53,960 bases of DNA from an uncultured Turicimonas sp. (GTDB lineage Bacteria; Pseudomonadota; Gammaproteobacteria; Burkholderiales; Burkholderiaceae_F): the NCBI GenBank assembly GCA_947854175.1, contig CANTYJ010000055.1, positions 1-53,960 of the forward strand, read 5' to 3'. Both the position numbers and the translations under genes were made by a program. Below, piece after piece: positions 1 through 9,638 of the stretch; positions within the stretch are counted from its first letter, which is position 1, and every line of letters starts with the position of its first letter. The notes beneath the pieces are model-generated. The model was not told the origin of the DNA and made no database searches. It saw only the letters and a program-made list of their open reading frames with translations.

Positions 1-190
1 TTTGAATCCAAATAATCGAGAAATCGAGAGATTGGTGCGCCCAAAACATAAAAAGTCAACAAAAATGCCTAGAAGGACAAGGCTTTTAAAGAATTTAACT
101 ATACTAATCACAACATTGCTGGAGTTTCTGAGTTAGGTTCTAAAATTTTTTGAATTTATAGAACGCCCCTTAATAAAATCGGGGCACAAT

Positions 191-219
191 GAAAAAAGGA
201 CCGCGTTTGGCGGTCCTTT
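191..219 (-). terminator. Intrinsic terminator of the secreted-protein gene
   Basis: Perfect 10-bp arms AAAGGACCGC (195-204) and GCGGTCCTTT (210-219) enclose a 5-nt loop. Read on the minus strand the stem is followed by a run of six T. It lies 18 nt beyond the stop codon of the minus-strand gene and fits a Rho-independent terminator for it. Confidence 0.9.
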
Positions 220-236
220 GCTATCTCTATAAGTCT

Positions 237-1298
237 TTAAAACTTAGAGCCAATTTCATTTGAAACAGCTAAAGCTGCAACCTTATTGAATAAGAAGTTT
301 TGACCTTCTAACTTGGAACCTTTAGCGTAGTAGCGTCCTGGTCTGAAGACATGATCGCCTTTACCCGGAGCAATAAATGCAACTTTGGCCACGCCGTTTT
401 CATGAGTCTTGATTCCGAAATCTCTTGGATCGACGTTAGATGGAATTGTTAATACAACAGCGGTGTTACGGGCTGTCTTAACTAGATTCCATGTACCATT
501 GGCAACGGCTGGTTCTCCGGATGGTTTGCAGAAAATGGTGTCCCTTCTGACCGGAAGAATCGTGTATTTGCCGGAAGTTGCTTTGGACTCAGCTTTGTTA
601 AAAGTAATACCGTAAGCATTGGAACCGACTCTTGGTTCATAACTTAAACAGTAGGGAACAGAACTAAAGTTTTCGACAATATCTTTAGGAGCCTTGGCAT
701 TTGTAAAGGACTCTCTTACCGGTAATACCATCTCGCCATTCACGAATTTTGTCACGGCTTTATAAGCAATTGAGCCCTTCGGGAAAGTTGCAGAACCGGC
801 TTTTTCAGCATCGGCACTTTCTTTTCCGTCTTTAGTCTTTAAATAGTTGGCGATTTTTTGTCCGCTGACATCGAAAGCTTTAAGTTCCATGTCAATAACA
901 ACCGGGGCTTTTTTCAAGCCGTAGGAAAGTTGTACATCACCATTTTTCAGAAAAGTCACTCCAATGGGCTTTTCTAGCTTGACTTTACCTGTTGATGTGA
1001 CAACACTTCCGGCATCGATTTGAGTGCTAGGAAGGCTTTCTTTACCCATTACCTGAACAAATTGATAGGAAGTCTTTCTTTTTGTCTTAACTTCTTTGAC
1101 TTCCCAGGCAGAAATCTTCTTGCCGTCTACAGCATAAACTTCGTCCTGAAGAATTTGAGCCGTGCTTAAAGGTAATACAACGGGTTCTTTAGAGGCAGAA
1201 CCAAAAAGATCTGAAAGAAAATCGGCATGGCTGACTGGAGCAAATGCAACGAGAGCTGCAGTCATGCAAGCCTGACAGGAAACAACTTTAAAATTCAT
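237..1298 (-). CDS. Secreted protein of unknown function
   Basis: A 353-residue protein that I do not recognise. The ATG at 1298 is preferred over an upstream in-frame start at 1364 because AAAGGA sits just before it and because it places a Sec-type signal peptide at the N terminus: basic start, hydrophobic core at residues 12-22, probable cleavage after Ser-His-Ala at 25. The mature part is rich in Lys, Val and Gly, has no predicted membrane segment and looks like a soluble, beta-rich periplasmic or outer-surface protein. Cysteines are few, two of them in the signal region. The gene diverges from the phosphate transporter across about 210 bp, so the two could share regulation, and it ends at a strong terminator. 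No catalytic motif was seen. The gene itself is likely real; its role is unknown. Confidence 0.8.
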   Translation of the reverse strand: MNFKVVSCQACMTAALVAFAPVSHADFLSDLFGSASKEPVVLPLSTAQILQDEVYAVDGKKISAWEVKEVKTKRKTSYQFVQVMGKESLPSTQIDAGSVVTSTGKVKLEKPIGVTFLKNGDVQLSYGLKKAPVVIDMELKAFDVSGQKIANYLKTKDGKESADAEKAGSATFPKGSIAYKAVTKFVNGEMVLPVRESFTNAKAPKDIVENFSSVPYCLSYEPRVGSNAYGITFNKAESKATSGKYTILPVRRDTIFCKPSGEPAVANGTWNLVKTARNTAVVLTIPSNVDPRDFGIKTHENGVAKVAFIAPGKGDHVFRPGRYYAKGSKLEGQNFLFNKVAALAVSNEIGSKF

Positions 1299-1443
1299 GA
1301 ACTTTTCCTTTACAACTAAATTACGCGATTGATTCAACCGTAACTCCGCAAATAATACTCCCAAGGAATGGTATTTCTGGAAAAGGCTTAAGTGAAAATT
1401 ACCTCCTGGTACTAAAGTGGGCGTAATGTGGGTAAAATGCTTT

Positions 1444-1461
1444 ATGTCACCAACTTGTCAT
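1444..1461 (+). promoter_or_regulatory. Candidate Pho box
   Basis: Two heptamers, ATGTCAC (1444-1450) and TTGTCAT (1455-1461), are separated by 4 nt. This resembles the PhoB-box layout of two CTGTCAT-like direct repeats 4 nt apart, with five and six of seven matches. A GATAAT at 1480-1485 could be the -10 element. The placement, 48 bp before a phosphate transporter, supports PhoB control, but short imperfect repeats arise by chance and the spacing to the -10 is longer than usual. Confidence 0.4.
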
Positions 1462-1508
1462 AATTGGTGAGTACCATTGGATAATAGCTATAACTTTAAA
1501 GATTTTAT

Positions 1509-3800
1509 ATGGACACGTTCTTAACCGCAGTAATGTTATTTTTAATGTTACTGGCAACTTTTAATTTGTTTGTGGGTGTAAGTAACGATGCAGTAAACTT
1601 CTTAGGTTCTGCATTGGGCTCAAGGGCAGCAAGCTTTAACCGTTGTATGTTTGTTGCAGCAGCCGGCGTTCTTTTAGGCTGTACCTTCTCCAGCGGAATG
1701 ATGGAGATAGCTCGTAGCGGTATCTTTAACCCATCTTTATTTACGTTCTACGACGTCATGATTGTTTTCTTTGCAGTCATGATGACTGACGTTCTCCTCC
1801 TCGATACCTTTAATTCATTAGGTCTTCCAACTTCTACAACAGTTTCGATTGTTTTCGAATTGTTGGGTGGGGCTGTTATCACTGCCTGCTATAAACTGTG
1901 GACAACCACCGGAACACTCGCAGGTTTGGGAGACTACATTAATAATGAGAAAGCTCTCAGTATTATTTTCGGTATTCTTTCCTCTGTGATTATCGCCTTC
2001 ACCTGCGGTTTAATCATTCAGTGGATTATCCGCATGATTTTCTCCTTCAAGTTCCAGAAGATGTATAAATACATCGGTGGACTTTATTCCGGATTCTGCC
2101 TGACAGCTATTTTCTACTTCTTAGTAGTTAAAGGAGCCAAAGGCGCTTCTTTTATGACTCCGGAACTGCTCGCTTGGATTAACACCAATACAACCGAGAT
2201 CCTTTTAACCTGCTTCATTGGAAGTACGGTAGTCATTCAGTTGCTGATTTGGTTCTTTAACTACAACGCACTTCGCTTGGTTATTTTGTCAGGTACTTTC
2301 TCCCTGGCTTTTGCCTTTGCAGGAAATGACTTGGTCAACTTCGTCGGTGTACCTTTAGCAGCTCTTCAAAGTGTCCAGATAGCAGATGCTGCCCACGCAA
2401 TGAACTCCGCTCTTAACCCGACAAACTTCTACATGGCGGGGCTGAAAGAAAGTGTCCAGACACCGACTATTTATTTAGTCGTTTCAGGTTTAATTATGGT
2501 CGCAACCCTATGGTTCAGCCCCAAAGCCAGGCGTGTTGTACAGACAGCGATTAATCTTTCTGCAAGTGAACGCAATGATAAGGAACAATTCGGTTCAACC
2601 GTTACAGGCCGGGTACTGGTTCGTTCTGCCTTGAATGCAAACAGAGTTGTTAATCAGATTCTTCCTAAATCCGTTTTGCAGGCAATCGATAGCAGAATGG
2701 AAAAACCACGTCTCCAAAAAGGCGAAATTCCTTTGCCTTTCGACCAGGTTCGTGCCTCTGTCAATCTGGTTTTGGCAAGTATCCTTATTGCGATGGCGAC
2801 CTCAATGAAGTTGCCGCTGTCAACAACTTATGTAACCTTTATGGTTGCAATGGGTAGCTCGTTAGCGGATGGTGCCTGGGATAGAGAAACGGCGGTTTAC
2901 CGTATTTCCGGTGTACTCGCGGTTATTAGCGGTTGGTTCCTCACTGCCTTTACAGCATTTTTTGCTTGTGGAATCTTTGCAGTCTTCTGTTTGTGGTTAG
3001 GCGCCTGGTTTATGGTCCCCGCCGGTTTGGTTGTTGTTACACTCCTGATTAAATCCAATTTCTTTGATGCTAAGAAGAAAGAAGAGCAGGCTGAGCTCGA
3101 AATTTCTCCTCAGATTAGTCGTGAAGAACTTAGAAAGAAGCTTAATAATGCAATTGGTCTGAATCTTGAAAAGACCGTTGTTATTTTCTCTAATTCTGTC
3201 AAGGCTCTCTTAGACGAAGACCTTAGCGCTCTGAGAAATAATAGAAATAAAGCCCAGGCTTTATTAGACAAGATCTCCTTGATGAGAAGCCGCTATTACA
3301 TGATGATTGTTCATGGTAAGGAAGGTGATTACGATGCACGTAATTACTACTATCGAACATTCTCTAATATGAAAGACGTTGCAGCTTTGCTGACTAAAGT
3401 TGTGACATTGATGGATGATCATATTGCCAATTCTCACTCCGTATTCAAGGGAGTTCTAAGACAGAATCTCTTGAAGTCCATCGGGGATTTAATGAGTCTG
3501 CAGAAAACATTGGATAGTTATGTCCGCTCCGGTTCTATGAGCGATGATGTTCTGTTAAGACTTTCCAATACCAACCTTGAAGAAGTCAATATGTATCAGT
3601 TGGAGTTAATGAAGCAGATTGAACAGACACAGATGCCGTTGCATCGTTCTGAACTCTATTTATCTTTACTTCAGTTCTACAGAGAAGTAGTTAACCGTTA
3701 TACAGTAATTGTTCTTCTTCAGCGTGAACTCAATCATATGTTGCAGGAACCAATCCAATCGGCAACTCCGGTCAATGACAGTCCTGTAGCGAAGTCATAA
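1509..3800 (+). CDS. Pit/PHO4-family inorganic phosphate transporter with PhoU-like tail
   Basis: A 763-residue inner-membrane phosphate transporter, probably cation-coupled. The two inverted-repeat signatures of the PHO4 family are visible: GVSNDAVNFLGSALG at residues 23-37 and AGNDLVNFVG at 271-280. About eleven hydrophobic segments span residues 5-515. Residues 520-763 are a charged helical region resembling a PhoU-type domain, where separate Pit systems have a pit accessory protein. At 763 residues it is much longer than E. coli PitA (about 500), and its wording recalls the long transporters common in Bacteroidetes, from memory. The start has only a weak Shine-Dalgarno (TTTAAAG). It stands alone between a divergent secreted protein and a terminator. 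A possible Pho box lies upstream. Confidence 0.9.
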   Translation: MDTFLTAVMLFLMLLATFNLFVGVSNDAVNFLGSALGSRAASFNRCMFVAAAGVLLGCTFSSGMMEIARSGIFNPSLFTFYDVMIVFFAVMMTDVLLLDTFNSLGLPTSTTVSIVFELLGGAVITACYKLWTTTGTLAGLGDYINNEKALSIIFGILSSVIIAFTCGLIIQWIIRMIFSFKFQKMYKYIGGLYSGFCLTAIFYFLVVKGAKGASFMTPELLAWINTNTTEILLTCFIGSTVVIQLLIWFFNYNALRLVILSGTFSLAFAFAGNDLVNFVGVPLAALQSVQIADAAHAMNSALNPTNFYMAGLKESVQTPTIYLVVSGLIMVATLWFSPKARRVVQTAINLSASERNDKEQFGSTVTGRVLVRSALNANRVVNQILPKSVLQAIDSRMEKPRLQKGEIPLPFDQVRASVNLVLASILIAMATSMKLPLSTTYVTFMVAMGSSLADGAWDRETAVYRISGVLAVISGWFLTAFTAFFACGIFAVFCLWLGAWFMVPAGLVVVTLLIKSNFFDAKKKEEQAELEISPQISREELRKKLNNAIGLNLEKTVVIFSNSVKALLDEDLSALRNNRNKAQALLDKISLMRSRYYMMIVHGKEGDYDARNYYYRTFSNMKDVAALLTKVVTLMDDHIANSHSVFKGVLRQNLLKSIGDLMSLQKTLDSYVRSGSMSDDVLLRLSNTNLEEVNMYQLELMKQIEQTQMPLHRSELYLSLLQFYREVVNRYTVIVLLQRELNHMLQEPIQSATPVNDSPVAKS

Positions 3801-3822
3801 AAGATTAGGTTCTTTCTTTTAC

Positions 3823-3854
3823 AAAACCGCCTGGAAAAAACAGGCGGTTTTAAT
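3823..3854 (+). terminator. Intrinsic terminator after the phosphate transporter
   Basis: Perfect 11-bp arms AAAACCGCCTG (3823-3833) and CAGGCGGTTTT (3841-3851) around a 7-nt A-rich loop, with a short T-rich tail. It starts 22 nt after the transporter stop codon. Confidence 0.9.
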
Positions 3855-4122
3855 TTGTCCTGAGACCAATAGTTAAACTTAAATAGCTATTTTTTCTCCG
3901 GCAGAAATTTTGCCTGAGTGCTGAAAGATGAATATTTTTCCGTTTTGCTCCGGAACAACGCTCAATTGCACTTCAAATTTTTCAGAGCGTTTCCATAATT
4001 TGCATCGACTGAGCAAATTGCATTAACAATTAACTTCAAAAATTTGACCATTTCGGTACAGAGTAGAAGTTGACTTCCTTGGATCCTTCTATATTGCTCG
4101 GGATGATAATAAGGAGGATAGA
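3855..4122. other. Leader/promoter region of the DXS-like gene, no gene seen
   Basis: No plausible coding frame. Two inverted repeats are visible: AACGCTC and GAGCGTT about 21 nt apart near 3959-3993, and perfect 7-bp arms AATTTGC and GCAAATT near 3997-4019. They may be regulator sites or leader structures. TTGACT near 4070 could be a -35 element, but no convincing -10 follows at standard spacing. A very strong Shine-Dalgarno (AAGGAGG) precedes the next gene. Confidence 0.4.
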
Positions 4123-5883
4123 ATGGATCTAAAGGAAATTAAATCACCAAAAGATTTAAAAAACATGCAGATATCAGAATTCCGCCGTTTAGCGGATCAA
4201 ATTCGTTTTGGTGTTTTAAACCGGACCAGTAAAATCGGTGGCCACGTTGGCCCAAACTTAGGTGACGTAGAAGCTATCATCGCAATGCATTACGTTTTTG
4301 ATGCACCGAAAGATAAAATCGTCATTGACGTCTCTCACGAGGCTTTTCCGCATAAAATGCTCACCGGCCGGGCTTACGGCTATTTTACTGAAGAAGGATT
4401 TAAAGAAATCGGAGAGTTTTCCAGTCCTAAAGAAAGCCCTGAATATGACCTGTTTTACGCCGGCCATACATCTCCTTCTATCGGATTGGCATTTGGCTTA
4501 GCCAAGGCCAGGGACCTCAAAAAAGAAAAATATAACGTTATCGCATTTATTGGTGACGGTTCTTTAAGCGGCGGTGTTGCTTTTGAAGGTTTGGATGCCG
4601 CAGCGGAACTTAATTCAAATTTCATTGTGATTGTCAATGACAATCAAATGGCTATCGCAGAAAATCACGGTGGTCTCTATAAAAACCTGGAAGAGCTTAG
4701 AGAAACAAACGGTACCAGCGAAAATAATATTTTCAAAGCACTTGGATATGACTACATCTATGTCCGGGATGCCAATGAAATTAAAAATGTGATTGACGCA
4801 TTCAAGGCAGTCAAAGATTACGATAAACCGGTGGTGGTTCATCTCAATACCATGAAAGGTCTTGGATTTATACCGGCAGAGGAATACCGGGAAGAATTCC
4901 ATTCACGTGAGCCATACTCTTTAGGAAACGGAGCGCTTCTACATCCTCAGACCTCTCCGGATTACATGTCAATTACCAGAGACTATCTCTTAAAGAAAGC
5001 AAAAGAAAATCCTGAGTTGCTTGTCATTTCATCGGCTACTCCTGAAGCTTTTGATTTCATGGAAGAGCAACGTAAACAGTTAGGAAATCAATATGTGGAT
5101 GTCGCAATTGCCGAACAGCTTGGCGTAAGTACGATGGCCGGGGCTGCAAGAGGAGGTATCAAAGTTGTCTACCCGGTTGTTGCAACCTTCCTTCAAAGAG
5201 CATTTGATCAACATGAACAGGACTGGGCAATGAATAACAGTCCTGCAACCATGTTGGTTCTTCACTCAGGCATTCGTGCCATGAATGACCTGACTCATTT
5301 GGGCTTTTGGGATATTCCGATGCTCACTGCGATTCCTGACATCGTCTATCTTGCTCCGACTAATGTTGAAGAATATTTGGCCATGGTGGATTGGAGTATT
5401 TTGCAGAACCGGTACAAAGTGGCTATCCGTGTTCCGACTTATTCTTTGGAGCACGCCACGGAACCGGTTGATACTGATTACAGCGATTTAAATAAATTCA
5501 AAGTGGTTAAGAAAGGCAAAGATGTTGCCGTCATTGCAGCAGGAGACTTCTTCGTTAAAGGACAACAAGTTGTTGAATTGCTATCCAAAGAAGGAATTGA
5601 TGCAACGTTGATTAATCCGAGATTCATTTCAGGAGTTGATGAAGATTTACTTCAATCTCTTAAGGCAGACCATAAATTGGTGGTGACGTTGGAGGACGGT
5701 TCTCTGGAAGGAGGATTCGGAAGCAGGGTGGCTATGGAAGTGGCTAAGTCCGGTATGAAGTGTTTAACCTTCGGATTAGAGAAGAAGTTTGTAGACAGAT
5801 ACGATGCGGATGCCTTAGAAAAAGCCAACAACCTTCAGCCGGAACAAATTGTTGCTGAGGTACTTTCCGGATTACATTCTTAA
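4123..5883 (+). CDS. DXS-like thiamine-diphosphate transketolase-family enzyme
   Basis: A 586-residue cytosolic enzyme of the 1-deoxy-D-xylulose-5-phosphate synthase/transketolase superfamily, somewhat shorter than bacterial DXS (about 620). The thiamine-diphosphate motif runs from GDGSLSGG (144-151) to NDN (172-174). The catalytic Glu of the pyrimidine domain is in AIAEQ (E331), and FLQRA-DQ follows. It departs from true DXS where glyceraldehyde-3-phosphate is held: aligned by eye with E. coli DXS, R420 becomes His381, D427 becomes Asn388 and R478 becomes Thr439, while H431 is kept (His392). The N-terminal DVGHQ becomes DVSHE. It may therefore be a paralogue acting on another aldehyde acceptor, not the isoprenoid-pathway enzyme. 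Its AAGGAGG ribosome site is unusually good. It is monocistronic, convergent with rne. Fold certain; substrate open. Confidence 0.85.
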   Translation: MDLKEIKSPKDLKNMQISEFRRLADQIRFGVLNRTSKIGGHVGPNLGDVEAIIAMHYVFDAPKDKIVIDVSHEAFPHKMLTGRAYGYFTEEGFKEIGEFSSPKESPEYDLFYAGHTSPSIGLAFGLAKARDLKKEKYNVIAFIGDGSLSGGVAFEGLDAAAELNSNFIVIVNDNQMAIAENHGGLYKNLEELRETNGTSENNIFKALGYDYIYVRDANEIKNVIDAFKAVKDYDKPVVVHLNTMKGLGFIPAEEYREEFHSREPYSLGNGALLHPQTSPDYMSITRDYLLKKAKENPELLVISSATPEAFDFMEEQRKQLGNQYVDVAIAEQLGVSTMAGAARGGIKVVYPVVATFLQRAFDQHEQDWAMNNSPATMLVLHSGIRAMNDLTHLGFWDIPMLTAIPDIVYLAPTNVEEYLAMVDWSILQNRYKVAIRVPTYSLEHATEPVDTDYSDLNKFKVVKKGKDVAVIAAGDFFVKGQQVVELLSKEGIDATLINPRFISGVDEDLLQSLKADHKLVVTLEDGSLEGGFGSRVAMEVAKSGMKCLTFGLEKKFVDRYDADALEKANNLQPEQIVAEVLSGLHS

Positions 5884-5923
5884 ACTTTCGAAGTTTAGAG
5901 TTTCTTTGTTAAGGAACTCGGTC

Positions 5924-5960
5924 AAAAAAAAGCCGCTCTACGAAATGTACAGCGGCTTTT
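5924..5960. terminator. Bidirectional terminator between the DXS-like gene and rne
   Basis: Perfect 10-bp arms AAAAGCCGCT (5928-5937) and AGCGGCTTTT (5951-5960). T runs follow the stem on both strands, so it can serve the convergent genes on either side. Confidence 0.9.
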
Positions 5961-5974
5961 GCAATGGTCAGACG

Positions 5975-8900
5975 TTATTCAGTTTTAGTCTGAATTTGTT
6001 CCATTACCATCGCTTCTTCAGAGACAGGCTTACGGACTCTCTTACGGCCAAGTTTTGGCTTCGGTGCTTCGTAGGCAGGTTCGTCAGAAGCTTTTGTAGA
6101 AACGAGCTCCAATGCCGGTTCTTCAGAACGGGTTGCCTTGAATTTTTCTGTTTTAGCCGGAGAGGCTTCTACAGGTTGGGACTCAGAGCTTTCGTGATGG
6201 CCCGAGAATTCAGCTTTGAAGGAAATACCGTCATCTGCTTTTTGAGGAACAGCTTTAACCGGTTCTATCTGTTTAGGAGCCGTTTCTGCAACGGTTGTAG
6301 CTTCAACTTTTCCGGTAGCTGACGGACTCTCTTTGATTTCAGCAGGTTCAGAAGTTGCTGATGCTTCTGCTGTCTTTACCTGTGAATTCTCTACGTTTCT
6401 CCGGTCGGGTCTGCCTCGGCGTGTTCTGTATGGATTGTGCCTGAACTGCTTGCTTCCCTTTTCAGAAAGTCTCAAGGACTCAGTTTTAACCTCGGGAGTT
6501 TCAACGGTTATTCCGGTCAAATCAGAGGCTTCCTGATGAGGAATGAAGGCCCTGACTTCATCGAGCACAGCTTCTTCAACAGCTGCTGTTACAGGTGCAA
6601 CGGCAACAGGAGGTGTTTCCGGAATGATTTTTTCAATCATTTCAGTCTGTTCAGAACGTTCTTTTCTCTGGCGGCGAGGCTTTTTACTGTTAAAGTCGCC
6701 TTTAACGTTCTCTTCCTTGGCAGCAGGGACATTGTCTTCTGTAGCCTGAACATTATTCTCTTCTTTGCGAGAAATAGTTTCTGTAACGGCTGGAACAACG
6801 ACCTGCAAGGCTTTGGAGGTTTCAGCCTCTTTAACCTCTGTTACTGTTTTTACGGCTACCGGAGCAGCTTTAGATTCTGCCTTTTCTACAACCGGTGTTT
6901 TTGCCGGTTTTGGTTCAGCTTTTTGCTCGGCTGTGTCTGTAGCAGTAGCTACTGCCGCGGCTGCTGCAGCTTCAGCTCTTCTCTGTTTTCTCGCTTCAGC
7001 TCTTTCACGTCGGGCTTCTTCGCGGCTGGCGGATAACTTCTGGTTTTTGTTATCTGTCTTTTCAGTGCGTTCGGCTCTGGAATTGTCTTTTGTTTCCTTA
7101 GTCTTTGAAGAGTTTCTTCTATCCTGCTTGTCGTTCTTGGCAGACTGCTTACTGCGTTTGCTGTCCTGCTTTCTGGAAGACTTAGAATCTCTCGTGTTCT
7201 TAGTCTTTTCTTTCTTTACTTCCTCTTCTTTCTTGTCTCCGCCGAAGAAGAAATTAAAGATCTTAGAAAGGAAAGATGCTTCTTCTTTCTTTACTTCAGG
7301 TTTCGCTTTTTTCTGCTCAACATGCTTAGGAGCTTCTTCTCTGGCAGGTAAGCCTTTAATGACAGGAACCTGTTTAGGTCTTTCACTGTTGTGGGGCTTC
7401 TGAGCTAAAGAGTAGGGATCCTTTGCTTCCGTATCAAGTTCTTCGACACGTTCATAGCTGGGAAGAACGGAATCGAGTCTTTCATCGTCCGGTCTTAATC
7501 TTTCAATCCTGTAATGAGGAGTTTCCAGAGACTTGTTCGGAATCAGGAACACCTTAATCTTATGACGGTGTTCAATCTTGGCAATGTCATCACGCTTTTC
7601 ATTCAAAAGGAAGGTACCGACATCGACAGGAACTTGAGCCTGCATGGCTGCCGTACCGTCTTTAAGAGCTTCTTCCTGAAGAATACGGAGAACCTGAATA
7701 GCGCTGGACTCTGTATCACGGATAACACCGACGCCATTGCAACGCGGGCAGGTAATGTGGCTGCCTTCGTAAAGGGTTGGTCTAAGTCTCTGGCGGGAAA
7801 CTTCCATCAGACCGAATCTGGAAATTTTGGCAGCTTGGACTCTGGCTCTGTCATTCTTGAGCTCTTCTTTCATTTTGAGCTCAAGTTCTCTCTGATTGTT
7901 TGGATTTTCCATATCAATAAAATCGATAACAATCAGACCGCCAAGGTCACGAAGTCTCATCTGACGGGCAACTTCTTCAGCTGCTTCCATATTGGTTTTG
8001 AAGGCAGTTTCTTCAATGTCAGCACCGCGGGTAGACTTGGCTGAGTTAACGTCAATAGCAACCAAAGCTTCAGTATGGTCAATAACAATAGCACCACCTG
8101 ATGGCAGAGGAACTGTTCTGGAGTAGGCGGTCTCAATCTGCTTTTCAATCAGGAAGCGGGTGAACAATGGGATGTCGTCGCGGTATCTCTTAACTCTGTC
8201 AACCATGTCCGGCATGACGTGGGCCATGAACTGCTTTGCCTGTTCATAAATTTCATCTGTATCAACAAGAATTTCGCTGATTTCCGGATGGAAATAGTCA
8301 CGGATGGCACGAATAACCAGATTGCTTTCTTCAACGATGAGAAAAGGTGCGGGATTAATGCGCTTTAAAGGTTTACCGTTGATTGTCGGTGTGTCGACAA
8401 TATTGCCTTTGGAATCTTCATATTGCGGTTTGGCTGCATCGTCAATGGCTGTCCAAAGCTTTAAGAGGTAGTCAAGGTCCCACTGGAGTTCTTCCACACT
8501 ACGGCCGATACCGGCTGTACGGGCAATTAAACTCATTCCTTTCGGATATTTAAGCTTGGAGAGGTTCTCTTTGAGTTCTTCTCTCTCTTCACCTTCGATT
8601 CGTCTGCTGACGCCACCGCCTCTCGGATTATTCGGCATCAACACAAGATAACGTCCGGCCAACGAAATGAAAGTGGTTAAGGCTGCGCCCTTATTGCCTC
8701 TTTCTTCTTTTTCAACCTGGACGATAAGTTCCATGCCTTCGCTCACAGCTTCCTTAATGGTTGCTGTTCTGTAATCAACATCTTTGTTGAAATAAGCTCG
8801 GGAAATCTCTTTGAATGGAAGGAACCCGTGTCTTTCCTCGCCATAATCGACGAAACAGGCCTCCAGAGAAGGTTCGACTTTGGTGATAATTCCTTTGTAG

Positions 8901-9022
8901 ATATTGGATTTTCGTTGTTCACGACCGGCTGATTCCAAATCCATATCGATCAGTTGTTGGCCGTCAACAATACTGACACGCAACTCTTCAGGATGCGTGG
9001 CATTAAATAACATACGTTTCAT
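5975..9022 (-). CDS. rne: Ribonuclease E
   Basis: A 1015-residue endoribonuclease central to mRNA decay and rRNA/tRNA maturation, and the scaffold of the degradosome. The N terminus closely follows E. coli RNase E, with the S1 RNA-binding domain at about residues 36-120. The two metal-binding aspartates are in AIDVNSAK and IVIDFIDM, and the zinc-link CPRCNGVG follows. The catalytic half ends near residue 530; the remaining half is a disordered Lys/Glu/Ala/Pro-rich scaffold with Arg-rich patches ([10 protein letters not shown]), as expected for RNA and partner binding. The ATG at 9022 is chosen over an adjacent TTG because GGAG stands before it and it matches the family start. Its 616-bp upstream gap fits a long autoregulatory leader. 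It diverges from rluC, the usual betaproteobacterial arrangement. Confidence 0.98.
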   Translation of the reverse strand: MKRMLFNATHPEELRVSIVDGQQLIDMDLESAGREQRKSNIYKGIITKVEPSLEACFVDYGEERHGFLPFKEISRAYFNKDVDYRTATIKEAVSEGMELIVQVEKEERGNKGAALTTFISLAGRYLVLMPNNPRGGGVSRRIEGEEREELKENLSKLKYPKGMSLIARTAGIGRSVEELQWDLDYLLKLWTAIDDAAKPQYEDSKGNIVDTPTINGKPLKRINPAPFLIVEESNLVIRAIRDYFHPEISEILVDTDEIYEQAKQFMAHVMPDMVDRVKRYRDDIPLFTRFLIEKQIETAYSRTVPLPSGGAIVIDHTEALVAIDVNSAKSTRGADIEETAFKTNMEAAEEVARQMRLRDLGGLIVIDFIDMENPNNQRELELKMKEELKNDRARVQAAKISRFGLMEVSRQRLRPTLYEGSHITCPRCNGVGVIRDTESSAIQVLRILQEEALKDGTAAMQAQVPVDVGTFLLNEKRDDIAKIEHRHKIKVFLIPNKSLETPHYRIERLRPDDERLDSVLPSYERVEELDTEAKDPYSLAQKPHNSERPKQVPVIKGLPAREEAPKHVEQKKAKPEVKKEEASFLSKIFNFFFGGDKKEEEVKKEKTKNTRDSKSSRKQDSKRSKQSAKNDKQDRRNSSKTKETKDNSRAERTEKTDNKNQKLSASREEARRERAEARKQRRAEAAAAAAVATATDTAEQKAEPKPAKTPVVEKAESKAAPVAVKTVTEVKEAETSKALQVVVPAVTETISRKEENNVQATEDNVPAAKEENVKGDFNSKKPRRQRKERSEQTEMIEKIIPETPPVAVAPVTAAVEEAVLDEVRAFIPHQEASDLTGITVETPEVKTESLRLSEKGSKQFRHNPYRTRRGRPDRRNVENSQVKTAEASATSEPAEIKESPSATGKVEATTVAETAPKQIEPVKAVPQKADDGISFKAEFSGHHESSESQPVEASPAKTEKFKATRSEEPALELVSTKASDEPAYEAPKPKLGRKRVRKPVSEEAMVMEQIQTKTE

Positions 9023-9638
9023 CAAGCACTCCGTGATCTCTTACGCGGATCGTAGGCGTGCTGAAAAAAACTGCCGGATGAAGCAGAAAAAATGGGCAAA
9101 AAAGTGGTGAACCGTACTCATGACGGTCATTGTTCAACAGCCGTCTGGGCCGGTTCTGCATTCGGATATGCTGTCTTTCTTTTTAAAGAAGAAAGTTACA
9201 CAGCCTCTTCCATGACTAGAAACAAACAAAACAACCTACCTTTTTAATTAAACCAATTAATAATGACTTCTTCTTTGGTCTGCAGTCTCAACCGGATCCT
9301 GCACAACCATAACAACAAAATTCTTTTCAGCAAGACGCTTTACAAACGAAAACGTCACCGAAGAACTTAGTGAGTTCTCTCGGATTTATGTTCAATTCAA
9401 AGCGACCGGTTGGCAGTTCAGGAGCCCAATTTCATAGCAGGTGAAAAAATGGCAGTCCGGAAAGGCTACAATCGACGCTACAAGAGAGAATGTATTAGGG
9501 ACAATGTCTATTTCTGCAATTACGTTGTGGCCTAAGCATAAAACTTTTAAGTTAATGCGGCACCTTCAAACACCTAGTAATTCTTCTCGGAGATGAATTT
9601 TAAATCAAATGGGCTTTACGCGCCATTCATAAACCGAA
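9023..9638. other. Divergent leader region between rne and rluC
   Basis: No credible gene in 616 bp. In E. coli a long rne 5' leader mediates RNase E autoregulation, so much of this may be the rne leader. Candidate hairpins: ACCGT (9111-9115) with ACGGT (9123-9127), and CTTTCTT (9175-9181) with AAGAAAG (9189-9195). An AGAACT/AGTTCT pair 5 nt apart lies nearer rluC, around 9363-9379. Promoter positions could not be fixed. Confidence 0.45.

Noticed and set aside
4123-5883. Calling the transketolase-family gene simply dxs
   Set aside because: Two phosphate-binding arginines and a pocket aspartate of DXS are replaced, so the specific name is not justified.
5849-7403. Several long rightward frames (up to 212 codons) across the rne gene
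   Set aside because: They lie antisense to the low-complexity Lys/Glu/Ala-rich tail of RNase E, whose biased codons keep the opposite strand open. They have no ribosome sites and show Ser/Phe-rich nonsense composition.
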